Part shown: one piece after another, positions 36,101 to 47,233 of the stretch
How positions within the stretch are numbered: position 1 is the stretch's first letter
Layout of the letters: each line of letters opens with the position of its first letter
NCBI RefSeq assembly: GCF_905147045.1
Contig: NC_065899.1
Location: 7,700,501 to 7,764,500, forward strand
From: Nymphalis io
Taxonomy: Eukaryota; Arthropoda; Insecta; Lepidoptera; Nymphalidae
DNA: 64,000 bases
Direction: 5' to 3'
Translations under genes and position numbers: made by a program
Notes under the pieces: generated by a model
What the model was told of the DNA's origin: nothing
What the model saw: the letters and a program-made list of their open reading frames with translations, nothing else
The model's database searches: none

Positions 36101-39100
36101 GAGAAATTAAGGTTTGAGACGTCTCGCCTGCCCACAATCTTATGAAATGTTTAAAAAAAAAAAAATGGCCCCAGTGTTCATTACAATTTTTGATAACTTT
36201 AATTTTTAAAATAATAAAAGCTAACGGCACGCGGTGTTCCCAGGCGGTCACCCATCCAAGTACTGAACGCGCCCGACGTTGCTTCACTTCGGTGATCGGA
36301 CGAGAACCGGTGTATTCAACGTGGTATGGACGTTGGCGATTGAAATATCGAATTATTGGCTTATGATGTAAAGATGTTTAATCAAAATGTAAATTTATTT
36401 AATTATTGTCAACGAATATAATATTAATATAATTGGATATTATAATAACTTAGTAAATTCATTAATTTCGCAAGCCCTCCGGTGTTGCAGATGTCCATGG
36501 GTGGTAGTTACTTTCCATCAGGTGAATAGCCTGCCTTTTTTATGTAGACTTGCCTTTTTAGAGAGGCCCACTCTTACATAAAAAAATTATATTTATTGAT
36601 TAAAATAAAAATTAAGAGTTCTTCTAAATAAGTAACATGATTAAGTTTTGTGGATTAGATAAATCAATTACTTGGACGCTGATTTTTTATATACTTACCC
36701 AAATAAGAAAGTAGAAAAATAAATTTGTATTTAATTATTTAGGTACTGTTAATTTAAGCAAGACTAAACAATATTATTATTATTTAATACCTTATTATAA
36801 TAAAATAAATATGATTTGAAAATAATTCAAAAATGTACAAAAAATATTTTAGTGTAGTGCAGTCTCATCACTTACGATTAGTGATCTCTTCCAGACATCT
36901 AGCATTAGAAAGGAACTCGTTGGGTTCCATGGAATCGGAATAAATAGGTACCATTTTTTACCTCGTATTTTTGTCTTATTTCCATTTACGTCCCTCAATA
37001 AAAGAATACTATATATGAGATTCTTTACGAGCTGCAAATAAATCGGTAAAAGAATTAAATATGTATCTACAGCATTTTATTAATATTAATATATAATGCT
37101 GTAGATATAAATATTATTACGGTCAATATGGCAGAATAAAAAAATCAGGGGCGTAGCTACCGCCGTATCAGCCGTATCAAAGATACGGGCCCTCCTAGCT
37201 ACAGGGGCCCCGAACCCAAGTAAGCAATAAGTCATAAAATGGTATCCAAAATATCACCTGAACTTTAAGACCGTACGCTAAATTTCCAGGGAAAAAATGA
37301 AAATATTATACACATTTGAAAAATAGATTTCCCATTAAGGGCAAGCTACGCCACTGAAAGGAATCTTACCTAGAGAGGCAGTAAATATTCTTTGGAAACA
37401 ATAACAATACCGGCCATCCAGTACGCACTATGCATATAAAGTATTAGCGCGTAGCTATATTTTGTTTCGAAGTACTCGAACACAACAATTTTAAAAAATG
37501 TGTAAGTTGTAATTGACTTTATGACCTGGAGAGGCCTTTCATTGCGCAGTGACAGCCTGGGGACAAATACTTTAGCCTTTATCGCCATCTATAATGAACC
37601 ATTTACATTTACAACTAGGGGTGCTAAATGTCGCCTTTTTTCAACTCTCACTTGCATCTCTTGAACATTTTAGAAAATAACAAAATAGCTCGCTAAATAG
37701 CCCGAATGGAAGTATTGTTTGAAATTGAAATGATGCCATACATCGAGACACCAGGACTCCCACGGTGGAGGAGTTCGTCCACCACTCCACATCCATAAAC
37801 ATCCAAAAAAACATTATTATATATATTATGTACTTTTTTTAATTGCCTAACTAAAAATAATTATACCAATATACATAAAACTCATACCAAAAGATGGAAC
37901 GCATTTCGTAGGTGTTATTATATAATATTAATATGTATAAGAAACTGCACTTCCCAGTTTCGTCCGCTTTAAAGTTAGACGGTTGAGGCGACAAGCTTGA
38001 ATGTTATGTTCTTGTTACTTAATCATACGCAGTTACAATTTGAGAATTAAAACAACAAATAATTATTAAGGTCAATTGAATTACTAAATATTTATTATAA
38101 TGTATATTCAACATATTTATGTGAACAATAACATTTAGATAATTTTTTGGAACTAAGCCAGTATAATACTCTCTCATTTTGATCCATAAATATAAAATTT
38201 GTTAATAATTACAGCCCCACCTACTGGGCCATAGCATGGTTATAAATGATGAATCATCGTTTTCACACAACAAATATAAATTATTATGTTATGAGAGTAC
38301 GACCGAAATCGATCTTGTCGTTTAGTTACACGATCACTAACAAACGCCCCAAATTGGAGTATTGAATCAATAGCACCAACAATATTATGTATATAAAGCT
38401 TTTAGGCAGGCTACTTGATAACTGTATTTTAATAAATTATTATTTATAATTTAAACGAAATATATTTTGAATATTTTAAATATCTTAAAATTATGTAAAT
38501 TACCGAAAAACATATCATATTACATAAGCCCATATTTCTGTATGTAAATTGTTCCTTGACTGCCTCGCAGGTAACGATGTACTGCTAAGCAACAGCCTGT
38601 AAATGTCCCACTGCTGGGTTAAGGCCTCCTCTCCCTATTTGAGGAGAAGGTTTGGAGCTTATTCCACCACGCTGCTCCAATGCGGGTTAGTGGAATACAC
38701 ATGTGGCAGAATTTTGATGAAATTAGACACATGCAGGTTTCCTCAGGATGTTTTCCTTCACCGAAAAGCACGAGATGAATTATAAACAGAAATTAAGCAC
38801 ATGAAACTTCAGAGGTGCTTGCCCGGGTTTGAAACCACGTTCATCGGTTAAGATTCACGCGTACTTACCACTGGGCCATCTAAAAGTCTCGAAACGTTGA
38901 GGAACGTTCACATTGTAGTGTGATGGGGCGGTGGAAAGTATTTTTATTATTATAAGCGCAACGCCGCTACCATCCATCTTCAACTTATTTCTGTTGAACA
39001 ATTAAACATCTTTTTCAGATGCCAAGTCGAATAAATTTGATAATATACCTTTATATATTATGATTATTATATTAGGTTCCGTCCGCGGCTTCACCCGCGT

Positions 39101-42100
39101 GTGATGGAAGACAGATTAGGTACCTTATCTCTTTTTCTGTATACCTAACAACGTGTATGCAAAATTTCATGACGATAGATTAAATAGTTTAGACGTGATA
39201 GTAACAAACATACAAACTCGCTTTCGCAATTATAATATTAATTGGTATAATTGTAATATACAAAGCTGAAGCCTGCTATTAATTTTATACCTATTTATAA
39301 AATATTCATTTACAGTAACAGCCTGTTAATGTCCCACTGCTGGGCTAAGCCCTCCTCTCCCTTTTTGAGGAGAAGGTTTTAGAGCTTATTCCACCACGCT
39401 GCTCCAATGCGGGTTGGTAGAATACACATGTGACATAATTTCAATGAAATTAGACACATGCAGGTTTCCTCACGATGTTTTCCTTCACCGTCAAGCACGA
39501 GATGAATTTTAATCACAAATTAAGCACATGAAAATTCAGTGGTGCTTACCCGGGTTTGAACCCACGATCATCGGTTAAGATTCACGCGTTCTAACCACTA
39601 GGCCATCTCGGCTCTCAAATATTCATTTGAGATACATCAATTCCAAAAATTGAACATTAATTTTAATAGTCGTTGTAGTTTAAATTTTTTTCATCACTCG
39701 ATTCGGTAACTTGATAAGCAGTCATTCATTACTAGAGCTCGTTTACTAAAATAAAAACATTGATATCTCGTTATGGGCCTCATAATATCCTGTTGCGGGC
39801 TAACGATCACAGATCGGATTTGTTAGAGATACTTGAGCCTTTCTCTCGTTATTATTTCATTTGAATTATGACTATAGATACATTATTAAATGTGTTTACG
39901 ATACTATTAATATTTTAAATATAGAACAACACTTTTTTATTAATTTAAAATAATTCATCAGTACACGTCATCTGACGTCATGACACGGTAACTTTTAATT
40001 TGTCGAGAATTTTATTGGCATGGCATTCTTACATGACCAAGACAGCTGTATTGTCATGTCTAACTTTTGCTAATGAGCTTCACAACCATACAATCTTAGG
40101 GTTCAATATCATGGGCTACGTATACTTGAATCACAAACAGTGGATCAGTAACACAAAGCGTACCTGTTTGGTGGTAGAATCAATGGAATAGGAACTTCCA
40201 CTTCAAAGGTATCAATAATTCAAATGTGTAAATTCTATAAAATTATTTAACCATAATATTTTTTTTCATATAAATTTTTAAACGCGTCTTAATATTAACC
40301 TTTAAGTTGTATCTAATATACAAAACCTACTGGACTTTAAGTTCGTCATATTCGATAAATAGTTATAAACAATGTACAATTGAATGTTCAAAGAAATGTA
40401 AATGTTCAACTTAGTTTATTTTTAAAAGATCAATTAAACGCAAAATTTAATTAATATCACCCATTATGATTTTAGCGACTAAAGGAAATGTAACCACTAT
40501 TTTGTAAAAAAAAGTATGTTAGTAGAGCTAAATTTAATTCGAAATAATTTTAATCTTTCACTTTATCATTCAAATTAACAAACGCCTTCTCATTTTGAAT
40601 TTCAAAAACACACCGTAACATAATATCTTTCTTATCTGTATCCTATGTAACATTATAAAGGTAACTTTACACGTTGTTAATCATCGCGCTTTAACCGCAA
40701 AGATCCACATTTGTTCGTACGAAATATCTTATATAATGTGGTATTTGGTACACGATATGCGAACAATTTCGCGAGCGTTCATTAGGAATAGTAAACCCGC
40801 TTTGAAGTATCAAGTTCATAAATAATGTTTTCGTAATATAACAATATATCTTCAAATACACGATCATGAATAAACGTCTCGGTATAATCAAAAGACAAGA
40901 GCACATTTATTTTATTATTCTTCATATTTTATTTTTCTTAATAGCTTTAGACCTAACTTCTAACTTACGTTAATTACTATCATGCCTTACAAGGAATTTC
41001 ATTAATACCTACGTACTAATAACAATTATTGGTATCGGTAATTTATTTACATTAACAATGTATTTTCGATAAAATAAATATAAACAAAACTTGCCAATAA
41101 TAATAAAAAAATGTGAAGGCAAGTGTCACAGAAGTGATTTTTTTTTACGTCAGAAAGGTTTCACGCAAATGAAACAATTATAGAATCGTACCACTCGAAA
41201 TCGACGCGGTTTTTCGACGAATAATAAAATGTATACGTATATCAATGTTCTAAGAACAAATTCATTAAATGATAGAAAGTGTAAGATTAGATTATTATCT
41301 GTAGTACCCCGCGTAGCATACAATTTAGCGCCTTTTTTCCCGGTAAAAATGCAACGGGGTGATTTCGGAATCACGCTTCGTAGAATAAAAGCTGCTGACG
41401 GGGAACTATTCTTAGAACTTACTACCATTAACTACTACTAGTGGATATGGATATTGGGCAATTCACTTACTACACGTGTAACAATGTTTGTTACTTTTTT
41501 CATTTATATAATTACTTTTGTGGCACAACAAAATGAAAATCATTTTTTAATTTCGCTTAGCAGAGATTGTACTGTCACCAGCATGAAGTGTGTTAAATAT
41601 TAGACAAATCAGATAAGTGAAATTGTTTTAAAATTCAGCTGCAAGATTTGGTCTACAAATATTAACCGATAACAATTCACAAGAGTTCATTAAACAGTTT
41701 TTGATTAAAATATTTATTTTTCTATATTTATATAAAATATTGACAAAATATATAATTTATGAAATTTTCTATATAATTCTATATAATATTAAATCAAAAA
41801 ATAATTGTATTTATAAAATTTGTACAGGTATAAAAGTTACAGATAATTTATTATTTTAATTAATCCCATTCAACTAATTATACTGGCTCACTCACCCTTC
41901 AAACCGGAACCCAACAATACCAAGTACTGCTGTATTGCGATAGAATATCTGATGAGTCGGTCGTACCTACCCAGATGAGCTTATACATAGCCCTACCACC
42001 CATGAATTTTAATTGTAGGTACAAATAAATTACTAGAAAAAGCGGCCTGTTACTTTTTCTTTAACTTAGGTGTATCAAATTCTTGATTGTCTATGACATA

Positions 42101-42231
42101 CCTTTATTTTTCTGTTCCGTTTGTTCCGGACTACCCGTGTCTCGCGCTCGCGATGCTGCCCATCTGCGAAGTTCCAGTCTTTCATAACCGTACCAGCCCA
42201 ATAACTCGTTCATTGCGGTTTCTGCGAACTC
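31890..42231 (-). CDS. Sobp: Sine oculis-binding protein homologue (Sobp), 5' end missing
   Basis: Three firm exons (42231-42102, 34073-33892, 33161-31890) join in phase to 527 codons. Order: the N-terminal signature EFAETAMNELLGWYGYERLE; a first FCS-type zinc finger (CSWCNK ... FCSELCF); CDWCRHVRHT; a second FCS finger (QFCSDKCLNQYKMHIFCRETQAHL). A long disordered Ser/Pro-rich region follows, then a Pro/Ile run (PIPLPIPIPIPL) and PLDFTMN, which resembles a CtBP-binding motif. Last is a basic C terminus with RPLRKRRRL, a likely nuclear signal. Vertebrate SOBP is a nuclear cofactor linked to SIX proteins, inner ear and brain development. The start codon is not seen: the first firm exon begins after an ACAG acceptor with an open frame, so at least one upstream exon exists. 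Intron 34074-42101 is 8 kb. Confidence 0.93.
33698..33745. repeat. Perfect 23-bp palindrome with 2-bp centre
   Basis: tttatgatacgtagcggaacaca, two A, and the exact complement, in Sobp intron between the two zinc-finger exons. Confidence 0.93.
33892..34073 (-). CDS. Sobp: Sobp exon with first zinc finger
   Basis: After a TTCCACAG acceptor it encodes EECSWCNKNITSESG, FCSELCFSQSRRANFKR and CDWCRHVRHTVAYVDFQ. The donor is CAG|GTGAGA. Confidence 0.95.
35224..35355. repeat. Dispersed repeat, copy 1 of a pair with 40068-40205
   Basis: It shares 'tgctaatgagcttc', 'aaccatataatcttag', 'gctacgtgcgc', 'aatcataaacag' and 'acttcc' in the same order with the second copy. Confidence 0.6.
36220..36337 (-). 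rRNA. 5S rRNA gene or pseudogene, solitary
   Basis: The complement runs gccaacgtccatacc, gttgaatacaccggttctcg, tccgatcaccgaagt, then gcaacgtcggg, tacttggatgggtgaccgcc and gggaacaccgcgtgccgtt. This is essentially a whole insect 5S rRNA (118 of about 119-120 nt). Compared with the insect consensus as I remember it, I see three substitutions: g in the AAGTTAAGC block (box A), t in the GCGGTCAG block, and a in the final GGC. Box C (GGATGGGTGACC) is intact. A TTTT run directly after the 3' end would serve as a Pol III terminator. It is a single copy, not an array, and lies inside the Sobp intron on the same strand. The mutations favour a pseudogene or minor variant. Confidence 0.9.
36480..36590. 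repeat. Retroelement-tail-like fragment
   Basis: 'tgtccatgggtggtagttac' and 'tttccatcaggtgaatagcc' resemble the tail block of SINE family C relatives; too short to place. Confidence 0.4.
37146..37356. mobile_element. Small non-autonomous DNA transposon (hAT-like MITE)
   Basis: The left end caggggcgtagct matches the complement of the right end (cagtggcgtagct) except for one base. The 211-bp element has no coding capacity. Flanking bases aaaaaaat / aaaggaat could be a degraded 8-bp target duplication, which would suggest hAT; this is weak. Confidence 0.6.
38589..38882 (-). mobile_element. SINE family B, near full length
   Basis: From 'aacagcctgtaaatgtccc' to 'cttaccactgggccatct'. Very similar to 15082-15398, including 'aattataaacagaaattaag', so the two belong to one subfamily. 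Confidence 0.88.
39078..39240. repeat. LINE-tail-like repeat
   Basis: It begins 'ccgtccgcggcttcacccgc' and continues 'caaaatttcatgacgatag' and 'aacaaacatacaaactcgc'. A related block is at 58328-58495. Such ends are common in butterfly genomes, probably from RTE-type elements. Confidence 0.55.
39300..39628 (-). mobile_element. SINE family B insertion with 12-bp target-site duplication
   Basis: aaatattcattt occurs at 39300-39311 and 39617-39628 on either side of a full copy ending 'ggccatctcggctct'. Clear retroposition. Confidence 0.92.
40068..40205. repeat. Dispersed repeat, copy 2
   Basis: Partner of 35224-35355; this copy has the fuller middle 'cacaaacagtggatcagtaa'. Confidence 0.6.
41881..42003 (-). 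mobile_element. SINE family C fragment
   Basis: Only the 'actggctcactcacccttc' to 'agccctaccaccc' end is present; the poly(A) side is missing. Confidence 0.8.
42102..42231 (-). CDS. Sobp: Sobp exon with ELLGWYGY signature
   Basis: 43 codons plus one base, EFAETAMNELL to TEQKNK, ending G|GTATGT. The leftover G joins CC of the next exon to make Ala, so the phase agrees. A SINE family C fragment lies only about 100 bp downstream. Confidence 0.92.
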
Positions 42232-43249
42232 CTGTAAAGTTAATTTTTTATCATTACTTCAAACACAAGAACCAGAGTTAGTTTAGTTAATTTTGGCTTC
42301 CAATTCACCACTAACTTTTATATCTGTCTTGACTCTTGGTAAAGAGAAAGAATAAATGACCTCAAAAGTCTCTAAATTAATTACGAGACAATAATTGAGT
42401 AGCACCAGTGTTATGTAATAGATTGTAATATTCGGCTTTTTACGATTATAAGCCCATTGCTCAGCCATTACTAAGTACCGTCTAATCATATGTCATATTT
42501 ACGCTCCATTTAAGCCAGTCAACGCTATCAAACAGTTGAATAATTAAAATAAATATGTATTTCAAAACAATCGCGTCACAACTCACAGCTTTCGCTACGG
42601 CATTACCAAAAATAAAATTCTCATTTTATGTATTCTTAAACAACAAGATTTGTTTAAAATGAACGGTCGCAGATGACCTCTTTATCGTTGTATTTTATTG
42701 CCGGTGATCAAGTTAATAAATTCTCAAAAACATATATAAGATTCGTTCCAAACAACGGGACGTAATTCAAGAAATATCTGTGTCACTATAAAAAGATATC
42801 GCGTTTTCAAAAGTAGTGTTATGGCTTAAAAACAAAGTGATTAGGTACGTGTTTCGCTTGCCAATGTTACTGATTCTGTTGACAAAGCTAAATGACTTGC
42901 TATCTCTTTCAATCCGTAGCGTAAGCCTATAGCTTTAAGTCCAAAATCTAACCTGACCCCTTGAGCTATAGAAATATATTCACTCCTAAAGCAAAGCTTA
43001 ACTGGAGAGGAAAATAGTAATATTAATAACTTTCTGAAAATGACCTGTGTTCATATTTTGTTAATTTAAAAAAAAAACTCCACAAATAAGAAAGCTAGGG
43101 CAATATTTTGCTATCCACTTCATAGCTCACTCTAATATAAATAAAAGTCTGTGTTATAAAACAGGATATAAAGATAACGAAATTTAATTATTAAAAATGG
43201 AAATAACGATGAAATAATTTCTTTTCTTTTCGGTTAAAATCTTCGATAC

Positions 43250-43322
43250 AATAGTCAGGATCGAACCTGTTGCAGTCAAGTCGCTTTGCGGCCAGTATAC
43301 CGTTAAGCTGTTGCAGCTTCTA
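43250..43322 (-). mobile_element. tRNA-like SINE head, family D
   Basis: The complement contains 'caacagcttaacggtatact' and the B box 'aggttcgatcctgac'. A second member is at 47106-47200. No further body was recognised. Confidence 0.45.
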
Positions 43323-43543
43323 TATTTTTGGATAATTATTACATATTCTTGAAAAAAAAACATTCCACCTCGTAACAAGCACAATTAAAAATAATTTAAT
43401 AACCATATTACGTTACGAAATAGATCACAATATACAATATGTTCTTGTAATACGTCTTAAAGGACGTTCATTATCCTTTGCTTTGACATGCGAGCGATAT
43501 TTAATTAATACAAGGCGTTAGTGACGTCGGGCAACGAGGTTAC

Positions 43544-43576
43544 CTTTGAAACGATGTCCAGCGCGTAATTGGGCTC
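43544..43576 (-). CDS. Sobp: Tentative 33-nt Sobp exon
   Basis: A frame-preserving segment EPNYALDIVSK lies between AACAG and AAG|GTAACC, 1.3 kb upstream of the firm exon. Joined in phase 0 it would precede EFAETAMNELL, where family members carry a short charged lead-in. An in-frame TAA just upstream means it must be an exon start, not a longer exon. The acceptor has a weak pyrimidine tract. Inference only. Confidence 0.35.
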
Positions 43577-44056
43577 CTGTTACTTAGACTCTTTTGATGA
43601 CACTACAGAAACATATATCATATTTGTAGCATTACTGTGTATAAACACGATACTCTGTAATAAAATAATAAACATTTTTTTTCTTAAAAATAACTTTAAC
43701 GAATTTGTTAGGTAAGGTTTAGTTTAGGGAAAAGCCTAAATTGTAAAATCAAAGAAATTGATGATATAAATAATTTATTATTTGAGTAATATTTATAAAT
43801 ATGATGATGTTAAAAAAACAATATTAAAATTTACATACACATATATGTATATTAAGAAATATCTACAAAAGTGTTTTCCAAAAAAGTTACGGAACGTTCA
43901 TAAAATGTCATTTATTTTAAGAAGAGAGAGGTAACTTATAGTTTTCAGTTTACAATTACTATCAGGTGAAGTATTGAAGCGTGAAAACACAAACAAACTT
44001 ATTTACCCCAAATATAAAAAAATCGTATCGTTTTTACCTTTTAGCTTACTTGTATC

Positions 44057-44087
44057 ATCATTTGTTTTATAATTTAAAACAAATGAT
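44057..44087. repeat. Short hairpin, 13-bp arms
   Basis: atcatttgtttta, five bases, and the exact complement. Confidence 0.7.
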
Positions 44088-44989
44088 TTTACCAAAAAAA
44101 TACTTAAATATTATTTGTAATGTCCCTTAAATTTTATAATGAACACTATAGACTAACCAATGCTCAACGGTAACGAACGCAAATCCTATCAATTTACGCG
44201 AAGTGTTGCAAGGCCCATAGAGCGCTGCGTTATAATTATCGCTTCAAAACATGATATCCTGAACGCACCCACCGCCATACAGCAATAGATACGCAAAACT
44301 GCATGCTCACAATTAGTCAGCCAAATGTTATATACGTATATATAAAATTATTATCTAAGAACGTTATGATTGAAAATAATTTTAACTTACATATAAATAA
44401 ATAAGAACAGTTCATTATTTTAAGGAACGTTCAAAAAATTATTAGTTTAAAATGATAATAACAAACAAATAAAAGTGTAACACAACAAGTAAATATAAGG
44501 AAAAGTAAAACCTTTTGTGTATTTAATGTGAATATAAATTTTTTAGGCAAATTTTATACAAAATACAAACATTTTAAATATTATATTATCCTGGGCGTAT
44601 GTGATTATAATAAAGTATGTGACCAACATTTAATAATGTTATATAAAAAGGATATTAATAATTAATGAATAAGAAATTATATTATAAATAAATACGGATA
44701 ATTTTGTAATAAAATATACCCAATTATATTCAGATGAAGGTTATTAAATATTTTAGTACCGCAGACGAAAATGTACATGCAACTGCGGATTAATTAAGGT
44801 ATTATTGAACAGTTGAAAATTCATATTTCAAATTCAAGGTTTGTTACACTCAGCCTCGAGCAACGGGTAATGAATATAATAGTATCGGATACTCGTTACG
44901 GATTTAATTATAGCACTGTAACTTATTCTGATTATTATTTGTGTTGGCTATTCATATTCAAAAAATATAGTTATATCAAGATACCACTC

Positions 44990-45280
44990 ACTGATGGTAG
45001 AGCTTTGTGCAAACTCGTCTGGGTAGGAACCACTCACTCATCAGATAATCTACCGCAAATAACAGTTCTTGGTATTGTTGTGTTCCGGTTTGAAGGGTGA
45101 GTGAGCCAGTGTAATTACAGGCACAAGGGACATAACATCTTAGTTCCCAAGGTTGGTGGCGCATTGGTGATGTAAGCGATAGTTAACATTTCTTACAATG
45201 CCAATGTCTATGGGCGTTGGTGAAATTACCATCAGGTGGCCCATATGCTCGTCCGCCTTCCTATTCTATATAAAAAAAGA
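44990..45280 (+). mobile_element. SINE family C, plus orientation
   Basis: It begins 'actgatggtagagctttgtg', runs through 'ccggtttgaagggtgagtga' and ends 'cttcctattctatataaaaa'. This orientation shows the A-rich 3' end. Confidence 0.87.
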
Positions 45281-45652
45281 ACAAAGAACACAGTAGGTGT
45301 TATGTTTTCCGTGACATGTTTGTAAAAGTAACAGATAAAAAACAAGTTTGCGTGAAATATATTATTACTAAGTCTGTATTAATAGTAATTAATAAAATAT
45401 ATCTGACTGAATTTTGACTAATTGGTTAAAGTCAAATGAGACTAGACAAATTCACAAGTGTTATTATAGTAAACACATATTGTAAGCTTTTAGGATTATT
45501 ATTGTTTTATAAAATCGTATTTGGTTAATTTACGCGGTTACTTTCTGGCAATAAGGGCGGAAAACACTCGAAAATAAATGAAAAATAATAAAGGCAGAAA
45601 ACCAAAACAATTTTAACAGTAAATAATTAAAAATATATATACTGTAAGTATA

Positions 45653-46059
45653 TACAAACCTTGCTTAGCTGTTCTTTAATTGAAAACCGATTTCAAATTT
45701 AACTTTCGAAACACCTAATTTAACATCTGAAAGAATAATACTCAGCATTGTTTTACAAAGCCCAGATGGCCCAGTGGTTAGACCACGTGAATCTTAACCC
45801 ATGATCGTGGGTTCAAATCCGGGCAAGCACCACTGAATTTTCATGTGCTTAATTTGTGTTTATAATTTATCTCGAGGTTAAAGGTGAAGGAAAACATCGC
45901 GAGGAAACCTGCATGTGTCTAATTTTATTGAAATTCTGCCACATGTGTATTCCACCAACCCGCATTGGAGCAGCGTGGTGGAAAAAGCTCCAAACCTTCC
46001 CCTCAAAAAAAAAAGGAGAGGAGGCCTTAGCCCAGCAGTGGGACATTCACTGGCTGTTT
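45653..46059 (+). mobile_element. SINE family B plus shared 5' flank (inverted partner of 56685-57090)
   Basis: The SINE part (about 45762-46059) is full length with A box tggcccagtgg and B box gggttcaaatcc. The preceding 110 bp (tacaaaccttgcttagctgt to cagcattgttttacaaagcc) also matches the flank of the copy at 56685-57090, so the duplicated unit is larger than the SINE. Confidence 0.88.
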
Positions 46060-46096
46060 ATAATACGTAAATACATTTTGAATCGATCCTACAAAT

Positions 46097-46395
46097 TTTT
46101 TTTTTTTTTTATAGAATAGGAAGGTGGACGAGCATATGGGCCACCTGATGGTAAGTGGTCACCAAACGCCCTTAGACATTGGCATTGTTAGAAATGTCAA
46201 CCATCGCTTATAGCCAATGCGCCACCAACCTTGGGAACTAAGATTTTATGTCCCTTGTGCCTGTAATTACACTGGCTCACTCACCCTTCAAACCGGAACA
46301 CAACAATATCAAGTACTGCTGTTTTGCGGTAGAATATCTGATGAGTGGGTGGTACCTACCCAGACGGGCTTGCACAAAGCCCTACCACCAGTAAG
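46097..46395 (-). mobile_element. SINE family C, full length
   Basis: A T-run of about 14, 'atagaataggaaggtggac', a complete middle, ending 'ccctaccaccagtaagta'. It is the best copy in the window and stands 40 bp from the preceding SINE B. Confidence 0.9.
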
Positions 46396-46477
46396 TAAAT
46401 GACTGACATTGGAAGAAACTTAAAGTCGTAAGTACTTATTTATTATCACTAACAGTCTTTAATCTTGTTTTGAAATA

Positions 46478-47105
46478 ATAATAGCCTACTCGCGTACTTT
46501 CAAATGCATGTGTTTAATTACAATGAAATACTGCCACACGTGTATCCAGTACCAATCTGGAGCAGCGTGGTGGAATAAGCACCAAATCTTGTCCTCTAAG
46601 ACAGAGGAGAGACTTAGTTTAGCAGGGACATTCAAATACTATAACTTTTACTTTCGTGTCGAGTATGTTACATTAAAATAAGTATACGTATATTTAATCG
46701 ATTATAATGAGCTACAATAGCTTAAAATAAATCTGTCAATTGGGGATGTGTTTATGTGTGAAATATGAATCAATATTTAAAAAAAATTTTATCTAAATAA
46801 TAATAGCCTACTCGCGTACTTTCAAATGCATGTGTTTAATTAGAATGAAAAAACTGCCACACGTGTATCCAGTACCAATCTGGAGCAGCGTGGTGGAATA
46901 AGCACCAAATCTTGTCTTCTAAGACAGAGGAGAGACTTAGTTTAGCAGGGACATTCAAATACTATAACATTTACTTAAGTGTCGACATTAAAATAAGTAT
47001 ACGTATATTTAATCGATTATAATGAGCTACAATAGCTTAAAATAAATCTGTCAATTGGGGATGTGTTTATGTGTGAAATATGAATCAATATTTAAAAAAA
47101 AATTT
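46478..47105. repeat. Tandem duplication, two units of about 310-320 bp
   Basis: Unit 1 begins near 46478 and unit 2 near 46797, both with ataatagcctactcgcgta. Both run through a decayed SINE B piece ('ctggagcagcgtggtggaat') and both end 'gaatcaatatttaaaaaaaa'. Unit 2 lacks a few bases around 46985 (the 'gagtatgttac' part). The high identity argues for a recent event. Confidence 0.93.
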
Positions 47106-47200
47106 AAGCGTCAATAGCACAAAGGTTTACCTAGCGATGTAAATATCGCAGGTTCGATTCTGACCACTTAGATAATGGTCGTCCCCTCATAACACAAGCT
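47106..47200 (+). mobile_element. tRNA-like SINE head, family D
   Basis: 'gcgtcaatagcacaaagg' with the B box 'caggttcgattctgacc', related to 43250-43322. Confidence 0.45.
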
Positions 47201-47233
47201 TAGCTTAACTTATACCCATGTATGATATTGTTC

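Larger units (their letters stand above)
34074..42101 (-). other. Sobp: Sobp 8-kb intron
   Basis: It contains the 5S-like gene, a small TIR element, hairpins (37064-37107; a short one near 35893-35918), SINE family B copies at 38589-38882 and 39300-39628, and a LINE-tail block at 39078-39240. There is also a repeat pair (35224-35355 and 40068-40205) and a SINE C fragment at 41881-42003. The remainder is AT-rich and unremarkable. Confidence 0.75.
42232..44985. other. Upstream of Sobp firm exons
   Basis: AT-rich DNA with the tentative exon at 43544-43576, a tRNA-like fragment at 43250-43322 and a hairpin at 44057-44087. A less AT-rich patch at 44155-44300 has no clear frame or donor site. Confidence 0.5.

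Noticed and set aside
36849..37037. 62-aa minus-strand frame in the Sobp intron
   Set aside because: Does not resemble Sobp; the exons on either side already join in phase without it.
46478..47105. CRISPR-like or satellite array
   Set aside because: Only two long units, without spacers; the genome is eukaryotic.
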